A stretch of DNA of 8,036 nt from Bacteroidales bacterium UBA5621 (GTDB taxonomy: Bacteria; Bacteroidota; Bacteroidia; Bacteroidales; VadinHA17): contig DIKJ01000146.1 of the NCBI GenBank assembly GCA_002424525.1, positions 43,868 to 51,903 of the forward strand. Reading direction: 5' to 3'. Of the stretch, positions 1 to 6,651 are shown piece by piece (position 1 is the stretch's first letter; every line of letters starts with the position of its first letter). Below the pieces are notes generated by a model. That model did not search any database and had not been told where the DNA came from. It saw nothing but the letters and a program-made list of their open reading frames with translations. The translations under genes and the position numbers were made by a program.

Positions 1-596
1 ATCACGTCAAAATAATACTTATAAGTACTGAGGTATTCATCCGTCAGCCTGCTGAAAATATCCGGGGTACAGTAATGGGCGCCGAAGGAGTCGCATGTGA
101 ACAGGATCCTCTCCTCTTCGAGCCATGTATAGATTGAATCGGGCCAGTGAAGGTTGGGCGCTGAGATGAACTTCAGGGTCTTGTTCCCAAGATCCAGAGT
201 GTCGCCATCCTTCACGATCAGCGACCTGAAGGGGACATTGACAATATCTTCGAGATACCTTATGGCATTCCCGCTTCCGACTACAGTTGCCTCCGGAGCC
301 TGTTCAAGAACGATCCTGAGACTTCCGGAATGATCAGGTTCAGTGTGATCGAGCACTATATAACTTATCTCGCGGGGATCTGTCACTGACCTCAGCTTCT
401 CAAGATATTTCCCGCTGAACTTCTCCTTTGCGACTTCTATAAGGGTCTTTTTTTCAGCATCGATAAAGAAGGAATTATATGTTGTGCCAAACTCTGTGGT
501 CATCACAATATCAAAAGTCCTTATTTCATAATCAGTTATGCCGATCCATTTGACATCCCTTGTTATTTCAACTATCCCCGGATCATTTTTTTTCAT
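1..596 (-). CDS. fprA: FprA-family A-type flavoprotein (flavodiiron protein), 3' end outside window
   Basis: The N-terminal 198 residues are present: the metallo-beta-lactamase-like diiron domain of a flavodiiron protein. These cytoplasmic enzymes reduce O2 to water, or NO to N2O, using electrons from rubredoxin or a similar donor. Visible iron ligands are H84-x-E86-x-D88-H89 (in HTEPDHSGS), H150 (in LHWPDS) and D169 (in CDSFGAH); the spacings of 60 and 18 residues match the family pattern. The last histidine ligand and the C-terminal flavodoxin (FMN) domain lie beyond base 1; family members are about 400 residues. The ATG at 596-594 is secure because an in-frame TAA lies five codons upstream. 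It starts 15 bp after psd, so it is probably the distal gene of the rsfS-ftsH-cdsA-psd run. O2 versus NO preference cannot be read from this part. Confidence 0.93.
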   Translation of the reverse strand, partial: MKKNDPGIVEITRDVKWIGITDYEIRTFDIVMTTEFGTTYNSFFIDAEKKTLIEVAKEKFSGKYLEKLRSVTDPREISYIVLDHTEPDHSGSLRIVLEQAPEATVVGSGNAIRYLEDIVNVPFRSLIVKDGDTLDLGNKTLKFISAPNLHWPDSIYTWLEEERILFTCDSFGAHYCTPDIFSRLTDEYLSTYKYYFDV

Positions 597-611
597 ATTA
601 ATTCCGTATTA

Positions 612-1268
612 TCAGATTCTGGCTATAACGCTTTTGTTTGCTCTTACCTGCTGAAGAATGGGGATCTCGATCTCGGTGCCCAGGGGCAGGAAAACATCTA
701 CCCGCGATCCGAATTTGATGAATCCGAGTTCATCTCCCTGCTGTACCATCTGATCCTCTTTTGCGTAGGTCACTATTCTTCTGGCAACTGCACCTGCTAT
801 CTGTCTAATCAGTATCTCCTCACCCCCTTCCGTTTCTATGACTACCGAGCTTCTCTCGTTAAGTTCTGACGATTTAGGGTGCCAGGCGACCATATAGTGA
901 CCCGGGTGATACCCCACGTATTTTATCCTCCCCGACACCGGATATCTGTTGCTGTGCATGTTAAAGGGTGACATGAATATTGAAACCTGAAGGCGCAGAT
1001 CATTAAAGTATTCCTTTTCTTCGGTCTCCTCTATCACAACTACTTTACCATCCGCCGGGGCAAAGATAAGGCCGGGATCGGGTTCCAGCGACCTGGCAGG
1101 AAGGCGAAAAAAGAAAAGGATAAATACATAAAGCATCAGGGAAAAGACCAGGAACGACCACTTGACAAGCGGGTAACTGCTCCATATTATCCCTGTTATA
1201 ACATTGAGAATAAGCAGTATCGCAAACCCTGCCATTAATATCTTATACCCCTCTTTATGTATACCCAT
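612..1268 (-). CDS. psd: Phosphatidylserine decarboxylase proenzyme, short (archaeal-type) form
   Basis: This pyruvoyl-dependent membrane enzyme of 218 residues decarboxylates phosphatidylserine to phosphatidylethanolamine. Two hydrophobic segments (about 10-29 and 36-54) anchor the N-terminus. The catalytic core follows: APADGKV with D73, MSPFNMHSNRYPVSG with H105, and the self-cleavage site G187-S188 in KFGSRVDVFLP. Cleavage there should give a beta chain and a 31-residue alpha chain whose S188 becomes the pyruvoyl group. The short length and GSRVD site match the small Psd class rather than the roughly 300-residue E. coli type with LGST. The ATG at 1268-1266 is preceded by AAGGAA and lies 41 bp after cdsA. 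A near-consensus promoter fits in that gap and the cdsA end. No phosphatidylserine synthase gene is in the window. An archaetidylserine substrate is unlikely in a bacterium. Confidence 0.93.
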   Translation of the reverse strand: MGIHKEGYKILMAGFAILLILNVITGIIWSSYPLVKWSFLVFSLMLYVFILFFFRLPARSLEPDPGLIFAPADGKVVVIEETEEKEYFNDLRLQVSIFMSPFNMHSNRYPVSGRIKYVGYHPGHYMVAWHPKSSELNERSSVVIETEGGEEILIRQIAGAVARRIVTYAKEDQMVQQGDELGFIKFGSRVDVFLPLGTEIEIPILQQVRANKSVIARI

Positions 1269-1287
1269 TTCCTTATAATTCCGGATA

Positions 1288-1318
1288 CAAAACTAAAAAA
1301 TCCGATCAATCATCCAAA
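1288..1318 (-). promoter_or_regulatory. Candidate promoter for psd (-fprA), Bacteroidota type
   Basis: Read on the minus strand, TTTG (1318-1315) is followed after 19 bp by TAGTTTTG (1295-1288). This matches both halves of the Bacteroidota consensus, TTTG at -33 and TAnnTTTG at -7, with usual spacing. The -33 box lies in the last codons of cdsA. Transcription would start about 1280, leaving a short leader before the psd ATG at 1268. This suggests psd and fprA can be transcribed separately from ftsH-cdsA. It is a motif match only. Confidence 0.5.
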
Positions 1319-2152
1319 TAGCAGAATAAAAAGGTAAACCAGCGGGAAAGAGAATACCGTACTGTCGAAACGGTCGAGGAATCCGCCATGTCCCGGCATG
1401 ATGCTCCCCGAATCCTTCACTCCGAGGCTCCTTTTCAGCATTGATTCAACAAGATCTCCATAGGTACCTGCCACCGAAATAATCACCGAAATAATAATCC
1501 ATCCTGCGGTACCGGTTACTCCAAGCCATCCTGCCAGAAGCCATGCCACCAGGGCGGTTATTATAATCCCTCCTGAAAATCCTTCCCACGACTTTTTCGG
1601 AGAGATCCTTTCGAGAAGCCTGTGACGCCCGAAAGTTATTCCGGTCAGGTAGGCTGCGGTGTCGAAGGTCCAAAGCAGTATAAAAAACCCGATTACTATT
1701 CCCGGTGAGAAGTCAATGGTGCCTGCCGGCAACAATGGGGCAAGCCCGGTTCTTGAAAAAGAAGCAAAAGGGAAGAGGCAGAAGGGAACGGCATAGTAGA
1801 ACAGAGGGAAAAAAGTATGGGCAAGCGAATCAAACGGTTTTTCATTTCTCCTGTAAAGCTCTGTTGCCATAATCAGCAACAGCAGAGGTATTAAGGCAAG
1901 AAACCATTCAGTGCCGATCCTGCCTGCAGAAACAAGTGTTGAAATAATGAACATGACGGAGCCGGCAATGATCCCGGTAACCGTCTGAGGATTGCTTCCT
2001 CCTCCCCTGATCAACTGATAGTATTCATACTGCGATCCGGTAAGAATTATCAGTCCGGTAATAAAGAACGATACCGGATGAAGCCAGAAGCCTCCAAGTA
2101 CAAAGAGTACTATCCAGATGCCGGTGAGTGTTCTTCTTAAGAAACTGCTCAA
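1310..2152 (-). CDS. cdsA: Phosphatidate cytidylyltransferase (CDP-diacylglycerol synthase)
   Basis: This integral inner-membrane enzyme joins CTP and phosphatidic acid to make CDP-diacylglycerol, the precursor of the major phospholipids. The 280-residue protein is mostly hydrophobic helices. It carries SPKKSWEG (184-191) and, near the C-terminus, the full family signature from S237 to D263: S-x-L-K-R, then KD (246-247), PGHGG (253-257) and DRFD (260-263). These hold the metal- and phosphate-binding residues. The start is TTG at 2152-2150. No ATG is possible because an in-frame TAA lies five codons upstream and the next Met is residue 68. The TTG overlaps the ftsH stop as TTGA, so its translation is probably coupled to ftsH. 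The length is usual for the family. Confidence 0.95.
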   Translation of the reverse strand: MSSFLRRTLTGIWIVLFVLGGFWLHPVSFFITGLIILTGSQYEYYQLIRGGGSNPQTVTGIIAGSVMFIISTLVSAGRIGTEWFLALIPLLLLIMATELYRRNEKPFDSLAHTFFPLFYYAVPFCLFPFASFSRTGLAPLLPAGTIDFSPGIVIGFFILLWTFDTAAYLTGITFGRHRLLERISPKKSWEGFSGGIIITALVAWLLAGWLGVTGTAGWIIISVIISVAGTYGDLVESMLKRSLGVKDSGSIMPGHGGFLDRFDSTVFSFPLVYLFILLFG

Positions 2153-4296
2153 GTTGTTTTTCTTTTAGCTTTTGCTTTAGGCTCTCTGTCCGGAACTGCC
2201 GTGTTATCCAGTGCTCCGGTCTCCTGCCCGGGACCTTTCTGCCCTGACTTTTTACCGGTCCTGCGAAGAGGCTTGCCCGGTTTTTCCGGCTCTTTTCCAG
2301 GGATCTCTTTTCCGGTTGCAGTCAGAGTAGCAGCCTCCCTCTGTTCTTTAAGGATATCCGCCCTCCTTTTGCCAAAGATCCTCTCCAGGTCCTCAGTAAA
2401 GATTACCTCCTTATCGAGCAGCAGTTCTGCGAGTACGACGAGTCCCTTCATATGGCCTTTTAGCACCTCAAGGGCCCTGAGGTACGACTCTTCAATTATC
2501 TGTTTGACTTCCTGGTCGATAAGCTCAGCGGTCTTTTCGCTGTAGGGCTTGGTAAATCCGAAATCGCTTTGGCCTGATGAGTCGTAGAAGCTGATGTTCC
2601 CCACTTTTTCGCTCATCCCGAAGAATGAGACCATGGCATACGCCTGTTTGGTAATCTTCTCGAGGTCGCTCAGGGCGCCGGTCGATATTTTTCCGAAAAT
2701 AAGCTGTTCAGCTGCCCGGCCTCCGAGGGCATAGGCCATCTCGTCGAGGATCTGCTCACGGGTGGTTATCTGCCTCTCTTCCGGGAGATACCACGCAGCG
2801 CCGAGCGCTCTTCCGCGCGGGATGATGGTTACTTTAAGAAGGGGACTTGCATGTTCGAGCATCCAGCTTACCGTTGCATGGCCGGCTTCGTGATAGGCAA
2901 TGGTCTTCTTTTCATCCATCGAGATGATCTTGTTCTTTCTTTCAAGCCCTCCCACGATCCTGTCGATGGCATCGAGGAAATCCTGTCTTTCAACCACCTT
3001 TTTGTTCTTTCTTGCAGCGATAAGCGCAGCCTCATTACAGACATTGGCAATATCGGCGCCTGAAAACCCTGGTGTCTGCTTGGCAAGAAACGCAATATTG
3101 AAATCCTTTTCAAGCTTGATCGGCCTGAGATGCACCTTGAAGATCGCTTCTCTCTCCTTAAGGTCAGGCAGTTCAACATGTATCTGCCTGTCGAAACGGC
3201 CGGCACGAAGAAGTGCCCTGTCGAGTATATCGGCCCTGTTGGTGGCTGCCAGGATTATCACACCCATATTGGTGCCAAAGCCATCCATCTCTGTAAGCAG
3301 TTGATTCAGGGTGTTTTCACGCTCATCGTTCGATCCGAAATTAACATTTCGCCCCCTTGCCCTTCCAACAGCATCTATTTCATCAATAAATACAATACAG
3401 GGAGCCTTCTCCTTTGCCTGCTTGAAAAGATCCCTCACCCTTGAAGCTCCCACACCGACGAACATCTCAACAAAGTCTGATCCCGAAATCGAAAAGAAAG
3501 GGACATTTGCCTCGCCTGCCACTGCCTTCGCCAAAAGAGTCTTGCCGGTTCCCGGAGGTCCGATAAGCAGGGCTCCCTTGGGTATCTTGCCTCCAAGCTG
3601 GGTGTATTTCTTCGGGTTCTTGAGAAAATCAACTATCTCCATCACTTCGGTCTTGGCCTCCTCAAGTCCGGCTACATCATTGAAATTCAGTTTAATATTT
3701 GTATCCTTATCGAATATCTGCGCCCTCGATTTTCCCACATTGAATATCCCTCCGGCCCCGCCTGCCCCTCCGCCCGCCATGCGGCGCATCAGGAACATCC
3801 AGAGCACGATCAGGAATGCGAAGGGAAGTATCCATCCGAGGATCTCCCCGAAGTAATTCTTACGGGTTATGTAATCCGGATAGATTATCTCTTTTTCGTT
3901 ATAGCCTGCATTTTTCTGCTCTTCCATCAGGAAAGGCTCAAAATTGCTGATGTCACCAATATTATATGTATAATGAGGCTTGGGAACTGCCAGCCCGAAT
4001 CCCCGGCCGGGCTGAACCACCTCCGGATACCTTCCGGATTCAATTGCAATGGGTGTAAGGAAGATCTCAGCCTGGTCCTTGTTGACAACCACCACCTTCT
4101 CGATATCGCGCCTGGCAATCATGTCCTTGATCATGCTGGTAGTGGCTTTCTGCACGGTCTTTCCGGACGACAGGAGCTGGAAAGCGATTATCGATATGGC
4201 AAGTATGGCAAAGATCCAGTTGGAATTGAACTTGGGCTTTGTATTCTTATCGTTTTTATTCCCGGGTGCCGGGTTATTATTGTTGTTCTCTGACAT
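2149..4296 (-). CDS. ftsH: ATP-dependent zinc metalloprotease FtsH
   Basis: FtsH is a membrane-anchored hexameric AAA+ protease that extracts and degrades misfolded membrane proteins and some short-lived cytoplasmic regulators. In order, this 715-residue protein shows: an Asn-rich cytoplasmic N-terminus; a membrane segment at about 27-43; a periplasmic domain at about 44-148; a second membrane segment at about 151-170; a Gly-rich linker; Walker A GPPGTGKT (246-253); the pore loop F279-V-G; Walker B IVFIDEID (301-308); the second region of homology with Arg-finger residues R367 and R370; zinc site HEAGH (469-473, catalytic E470); and third ligand D544 in [10 protein letters not shown]. All key residues are intact. 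The last 50 or so residues are a Lys/Pro/Gly-rich, probably disordered tail. It begins 14 bp after rsfS and its TGA overlaps the cdsA start, so the three are probably co-transcribed. Confidence 0.98.
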   Translation of the reverse strand: MSENNNNNPAPGNKNDKNTKPKFNSNWIFAILAISIIAFQLLSSGKTVQKATTSMIKDMIARRDIEKVVVVNKDQAEIFLTPIAIESGRYPEVVQPGRGFGLAVPKPHYTYNIGDISNFEPFLMEEQKNAGYNEKEIIYPDYITRKNYFGEILGWILPFAFLIVLWMFLMRRMAGGGAGGAGGIFNVGKSRAQIFDKDTNIKLNFNDVAGLEEAKTEVMEIVDFLKNPKKYTQLGGKIPKGALLIGPPGTGKTLLAKAVAGEANVPFFSISGSDFVEMFVGVGASRVRDLFKQAKEKAPCIVFIDEIDAVGRARGRNVNFGSNDERENTLNQLLTEMDGFGTNMGVIILAATNRADILDRALLRAGRFDRQIHVELPDLKEREAIFKVHLRPIKLEKDFNIAFLAKQTPGFSGADIANVCNEAALIAARKNKKVVERQDFLDAIDRIVGGLERKNKIISMDEKKTIAYHEAGHATVSWMLEHASPLLKVTIIPRGRALGAAWYLPEERQITTREQILDEMAYALGGRAAEQLIFGKISTGALSDLEKITKQAYAMVSFFGMSEKVGNISFYDSSGQSDFGFTKPYSEKTAELIDQEVKQIIEESYLRALEVLKGHMKGLVVLAELLLDKEVIFTEDLERIFGKRRADILKEQREAATLTATGKEIPGKEPEKPGKPLRRTGKKSGQKGPGQETGALDNTAVPDREPKAKAKRKTT

Positions 4297-4310
4297 AAAC
4301 GCTTGACTTA

Positions 4311-4682
4311 TTAAATGTTGTCCTTTATGGCTTCAATTGTGGCATCGGCCCATAACGACTCGAGAGAGTAAAAAGTCCTGTACTCACTGAGAAAAATATG
4401 TACAACCACATCTCCATAATCAATCAGTACCCAGAAACAATTGTCCAGACCTTCAACATGAGAGGGCTTTATCCCCGTTCCCTGCCTGACGCTCTCTTCA
4501 ACGGAATAACAAATTGAATCGACTTGTGTTGTGGAAGATCCATGGCAAATAATAAAATAATCCGTTATCCTGTTTTCAAATCTCCGCAAATCTATTTTCA
4601 GAACATCCTGCCCCTTCTTTTCAAACATCCCCCTGTAAACACTCTCCAGTAAAAGTCCGGCTTCGTCTGGCTCTTTCTTCAT
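4311..4682 (-). CDS. rsfS: Ribosome silencing factor RsfS (YbeB/DUF143 family)
   Basis: RsfS binds ribosomal protein uL14 on the 50S subunit and blocks joining with 30S, damping translation when nutrients are short. The 123-residue protein has the family core: DYFIICHGSSTTQV (41-54) and the stretch from G78 to A114 with GLDNCFWVLIDYGDVVVH and FYSLESLW. Length is typical. I chose ATG at 4682-4680. An in-frame TTG two codons upstream (4688) would only add two residues, and ATG is the likelier start. Two tandem TAA codons (4313-4308) end it, 14 bp before ftsH. It heads the minus-strand run and has a TAnnTTTG box about 30 bp upstream. Confidence 0.94.
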   Translation of the reverse strand: MKKEPDEAGLLLESVYRGMFEKKGQDVLKIDLRRFENRITDYFIICHGSSTTQVDSICYSVEESVRQGTGIKPSHVEGLDNCFWVLIDYGDVVVHIFLSEYRTFYSLESLWADATIEAIKDNI

Positions 4683-4710
4683 TAACAAAGTTTTCAGTTA
4701 CATTCAAGTC

Positions 4711-4719
4711 GCAAAAGTA
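4711..4719 (-). promoter_or_regulatory. Candidate -7 box for the rsfS-ftsH-cdsA run
   Basis: On the minus strand TACTTTTG (4719-4712), followed by C, matches the Bacteroidota -7 consensus TAnnTTTG exactly. Transcription would begin about 4704, giving a leader of roughly 22 nt before the rsfS ATG. There is no clean TTTG 19-21 bp upstream; that position falls in the oppositely directed box at 4734-4741. Motif match only. Confidence 0.45.
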
Positions 4720-4733
4720 CAAACTTTTATCCG

Positions 4734-4742
4734 TATTTTTGC
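4734..4742 (+). promoter_or_regulatory. Candidate -7 box for birA
   Basis: TATTTTTG (4734-4741), followed by C, matches TAnnTTTG exactly on the plus strand. The predicted start about 4748 would give a leader of roughly 90 nt before the birA ATG. No TTTG occurs at the usual -33 distance; the bases there are CGCA. With the rsfS box it forms a 9-bp inverted repeat with one mismatch and a 14-bp centre. Motif match only. Confidence 0.4.
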
Positions 4743-4840
4743 ACCACCCGGCCTCTTTTTGCAATTTCACCTTCCTGACTGAAAAGCCGGACTAAATATT
4801 GCGAACACAAAATTGCTGTCGAAATAAATCATTAATAATC

Positions 4841-5581
4841 ATGATAATAGGCTCAGAACTGATTTTCGTCGAGAATGCGGCATCAACCAACACACTTGCA
4901 TCAGAGTTAATACAGGGCAACAGCCCCCGCGAGGGTACCATTATCCATACCAACTATCAGTCGCACGGAAAAGGCCGGCAGGGGAACAGATGGGAGAGCG
5001 AAGACGGTAAAAATCTGCTGTTTACAATAATACTATACCCCGAAATGATACTCCCCGGGAAACAGTTCCTGATATCGATGGCAATCTCGCTGGGGATCTG
5101 CGGCTTCCTTGAAGGTGAGGTTCAGAATTGCAGCATTAAATGGCCAAATGATATATACGTCGATGGTAAGAAAATTGCAGGCATCCTTATTGAGAACAGC
5201 ATATCGGGTAACATCATCAGGAGCTCGATCGCGGGTATCGGTCTCAATGTCAACCAGGTCAGTTTCCCGGCCTTTTCCCCCGAACCGGTATCCATGAGCA
5301 TGATTACCGGCAGGATATACGACACCGCGAGTTGCCTTTCCCTGCTGGCCGCACGGCTGGATAAAAGGTATAAACAGCTGATTGCCGGTCAGGAATACAT
5401 TATAAGGGATGAATATATCTCCCGCCTCTACAGGTATCTTGAGTGGAGCCAATTCAGGGATCATACCGGAGTATTTACCGGAAGGATATTTTCTGTTACC
5501 GGGCAGGGGCTCGTGAGAATAGAAAAGGAGGGGGATCAGATTCAGGATTACGGATTCAGTGAGATTGAATACATCCATTAA
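4841..5581 (+). CDS. birA: Biotin--[acetyl-CoA-carboxylase] ligase, without the DNA-binding domain
   Basis: The enzyme activates biotin with ATP to biotinyl-5'-AMP and transfers it to a lysine on the biotin carboxyl carrier protein. The 246-residue protein begins directly with the catalytic domain: STN (15-17), the adenylate-binding loop GKGRQG (43-48; GRGRRG in E. coli), W51, KWPND (100-104), K111 with KIAGIL, and GIGLNVN (132-138). A small C-terminal domain follows. There is no N-terminal winged helix, so this is a group I, catalysis-only ligase and not a biotin-operon repressor. I start it at ATG 4841, where homology begins soon after. A TTG at 4799 would add 14 residues lacking family character. 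The gene is divergent from rsfS. Its TAA overlaps the stop of the convergent SRPBCC-like gene. Confidence 0.94.
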   Translation: MIIGSELIFVENAASTNTLASELIQGNSPREGTIIHTNYQSHGKGRQGNRWESEDGKNLLFTIILYPEMILPGKQFLISMAISLGICGFLEGEVQNCSIKWPNDIYVDGKKIAGILIENSISGNIIRSSIAGIGLNVNQVSFPAFSPEPVSMSMITGRIYDTASCLSLLAARLDKRYKQLIAGQEYIIRDEYISRLYRYLEWSQFRDHTGVFTGRIFSVTGQGLVRIEKEGDQIQDYGFSEIEYIH

Positions 5582-6003
5582 ATCTGTTTCCAGTCCCTGA
5601 ACTTCTCCATTTCACCGATCAGCATCTCAAGAAACTGGCCTGCAGGCTTAGAGATTATCATCTTCATCATGGGATTCAGATCGGCCCTCAGTGTTATATC
5701 AACCTCAGATGAATCATTATCGGTATCGAGGATATCAAGCAAAAGGGTAAAACTGTTTCTTTGCAGCACATCGCCGGCATAAACCACTCTGCTGAAAGGC
5801 AATTTCTCATTAAGCATCACACTGACGCTTCCCAGGGGAGCTACTTCAAAACTGCAGGATTCGCCGTCGCTCTTCCAGTTAGAAACTGTATCCCCGGGCA
5901 CAAAACGGCTGAAGTTCTTTATGTCTGTGGCAAAAAGCCAGAGATCTCTGGCACTGCAGGCAAGCTTGCCTCTTCTGCTTCTGAATTCGGTACTGTCGCT
6001 CAT
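5578..6003 (-). CDS. Small SRPBCC (START-like) fold protein, function unknown
   Basis: This 141-residue soluble protein has no signal peptide or membrane segment. The layout suits the SRPBCC/polyketide-cyclase-like fold: an N-terminal strand (FRSRRGKL, 6-13), a short helix pair with LWLFATDIKNFSRFVP (21-36), alternating strands in the middle (about 51-108) and a long C-terminal helix (about 111-138) ending EKFRDW. Such proteins usually bind a hydrophobic ligand in a groove, but no ligand or catalytic residue can be named. The start is ATG at 6003-6001, overlapping the pyrE stop as ATGA; an ATG 14 codons upstream would lie inside pyrE. The overlap implies coupled translation with pyrE. The fold call rests on pattern, not on a strong motif. 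Confidence 0.72.
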   Translation of the reverse strand: MSDSTEFRSRRGKLACSARDLWLFATDIKNFSRFVPGDTVSNWKSDGESCSFEVAPLGSVSVMLNEKLPFSRVVYAGDVLQRNSFTLLLDILDTDNDSSEVDITLRADLNPMMKMIISKPAGQFLEMLIGEMEKFRDWKQI

Positions 6004-6644
6004 TTTTCCTGCTGTTTTCCCCACACTGACGGGTCTTTTCTCCATTCCTTCAGGGTATCTACATCTGTTTTACTTATATAGCCGGTTTCAACTGCCGTTT
6101 CAACAAGGGCAGAGTAATTGCTTAAAGTATTCAGCCTGCAGTTTTCCGATGCAAAGGCCTCTTCTGCCTTACTGAATTCATATGTGAATATCGCAACCAT
6201 TCCGGACACGTCGGTTCCTGCTTCCCTCAGAGCCCTGACAGCTCCCAGGCTGCTCCCGCCGGTCGAGATAAGATCCTCCACTACAACAACATTCTGCCCG
6301 GGCTCAAAATACCCTTCAATCTGGTTGCCAAGGCCATGCTCCTTTGCACCTGACCGTACATAGATAAACGGCAAACCGAGCTTCTGGGCAACTAAGGCTC
6401 CATGGGCGATCGCTCCGGTGGCTACACCGGCAATGACCTCTGTTTCAGGGTATAGGGTTCTAATCAGTTCTGCAAAGGAATCACGGATATAGGTCCTGAC
6501 TTCGGGGTAAGACAGGGTCTTGCGGTTATCGCAATATATGGGCGATCTCCATCCGGAAGCCCATGTAAAAGGATTTGACGGTTGCAATTTAATTGCTTTA
6601 ATTTGCAACAAATATTCAGCGATCTTTGTTGTAGTGTTATTCAT
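6000..6644 (-). CDS. pyrE: Orotate phosphoribosyltransferase
   Basis: PyrE transfers the phosphoribosyl group of PRPP to orotate, giving OMP, the penultimate step to UMP, in the cytoplasm. The 214-residue protein has the type I PRTase fold. The PRPP-binding motif is VVVVEDLISTGGS (119-131) with the E123-D124 pair, and the flexible catalytic loop carries K101-E-H103-G. An orotate-site stretch, FTWASGWRSPIYCDNR, lies at 26-41. Length is normal. ATG 6644-6642 is the start, with only 7 bp to the Nudix gene start on the other strand, so its promoter must lie inside that gene. It is followed by the SRPBCC-like gene with a 4-bp overlap. No pyrimidine attenuator or leader is visible. Confidence 0.96.
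   Translation of the reverse strand: MNNTTTKIAEYLLQIKAIKLQPSNPFTWASGWRSPIYCDNRKTLSYPEVRTYIRDSFAELIRTLYPETEVIAGVATGAIAHGALVAQKLGLPFIYVRSGAKEHGLGNQIEGYFEPGQNVVVVEDLISTGGSSLGAVRALREAGTDVSGMVAIFTYEFSKAEEAFASENCRLNTLSNYSALVETAVETGYISKTDVDTLKEWRKDPSVWGKQQEK
6574..6605 (+). promoter_or_regulatory. Candidate promoter for the Nudix gene, inside pyrE
   Basis: TTTG (6574-6577) is followed after 20 bp by TTAATTTG (6598-6605), which differs from TAnnTTTG at one base. Transcription would start about 6612, some 40 nt before the Nudix ATG at 6652. It lies within the 5' part of pyrE on the opposite strand, as expected where only 7 bp separate the start codons. Weak, motif-only call. Confidence 0.3.
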
Positions 6645-6651
6645 ACCGGTT

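Noticed and set aside
3721..3790. GC-rich Gly-codon repeat in ftsH as a possible genetic repeat
   Set aside because: It encodes the Gly-rich linker after the second membrane segment, common in FtsH; copies are short and irregular.
3311..3856. 181-codon open frame on the plus strand opposite ftsH, and several smaller ones at 2201-3444 and 3973-4306
   Set aside because: They lie wholly antisense to an intact, well-conserved ftsH, show no recognisable domain and have odd composition. They follow from the codon pattern of ftsH.
4754..4761. TCTTTTTG as a second birA -7 box
   Set aside because: It misses the conserved A, and the nearest upstream TTTG (4738-4741) is only 12 bp away, far too close.
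4799..4840. Longer birA starting at TTG 4799
   Set aside because: The extra 14 residues do not resemble biotin ligases; ATG 4841 sits just before the conserved domain.
5033..5578. 181-codon open frame on the minus strand opposite birA
   Set aside because: It is fully antisense to birA, whose catalytic motifs are intact, and its translation has no family character.
6004..6045. Longer SRPBCC-like protein starting at ATG 6045
   Set aside because: The extra residues are out-of-frame pyrE coding sequence; ATG 6003 makes a standard ATGA overlap.
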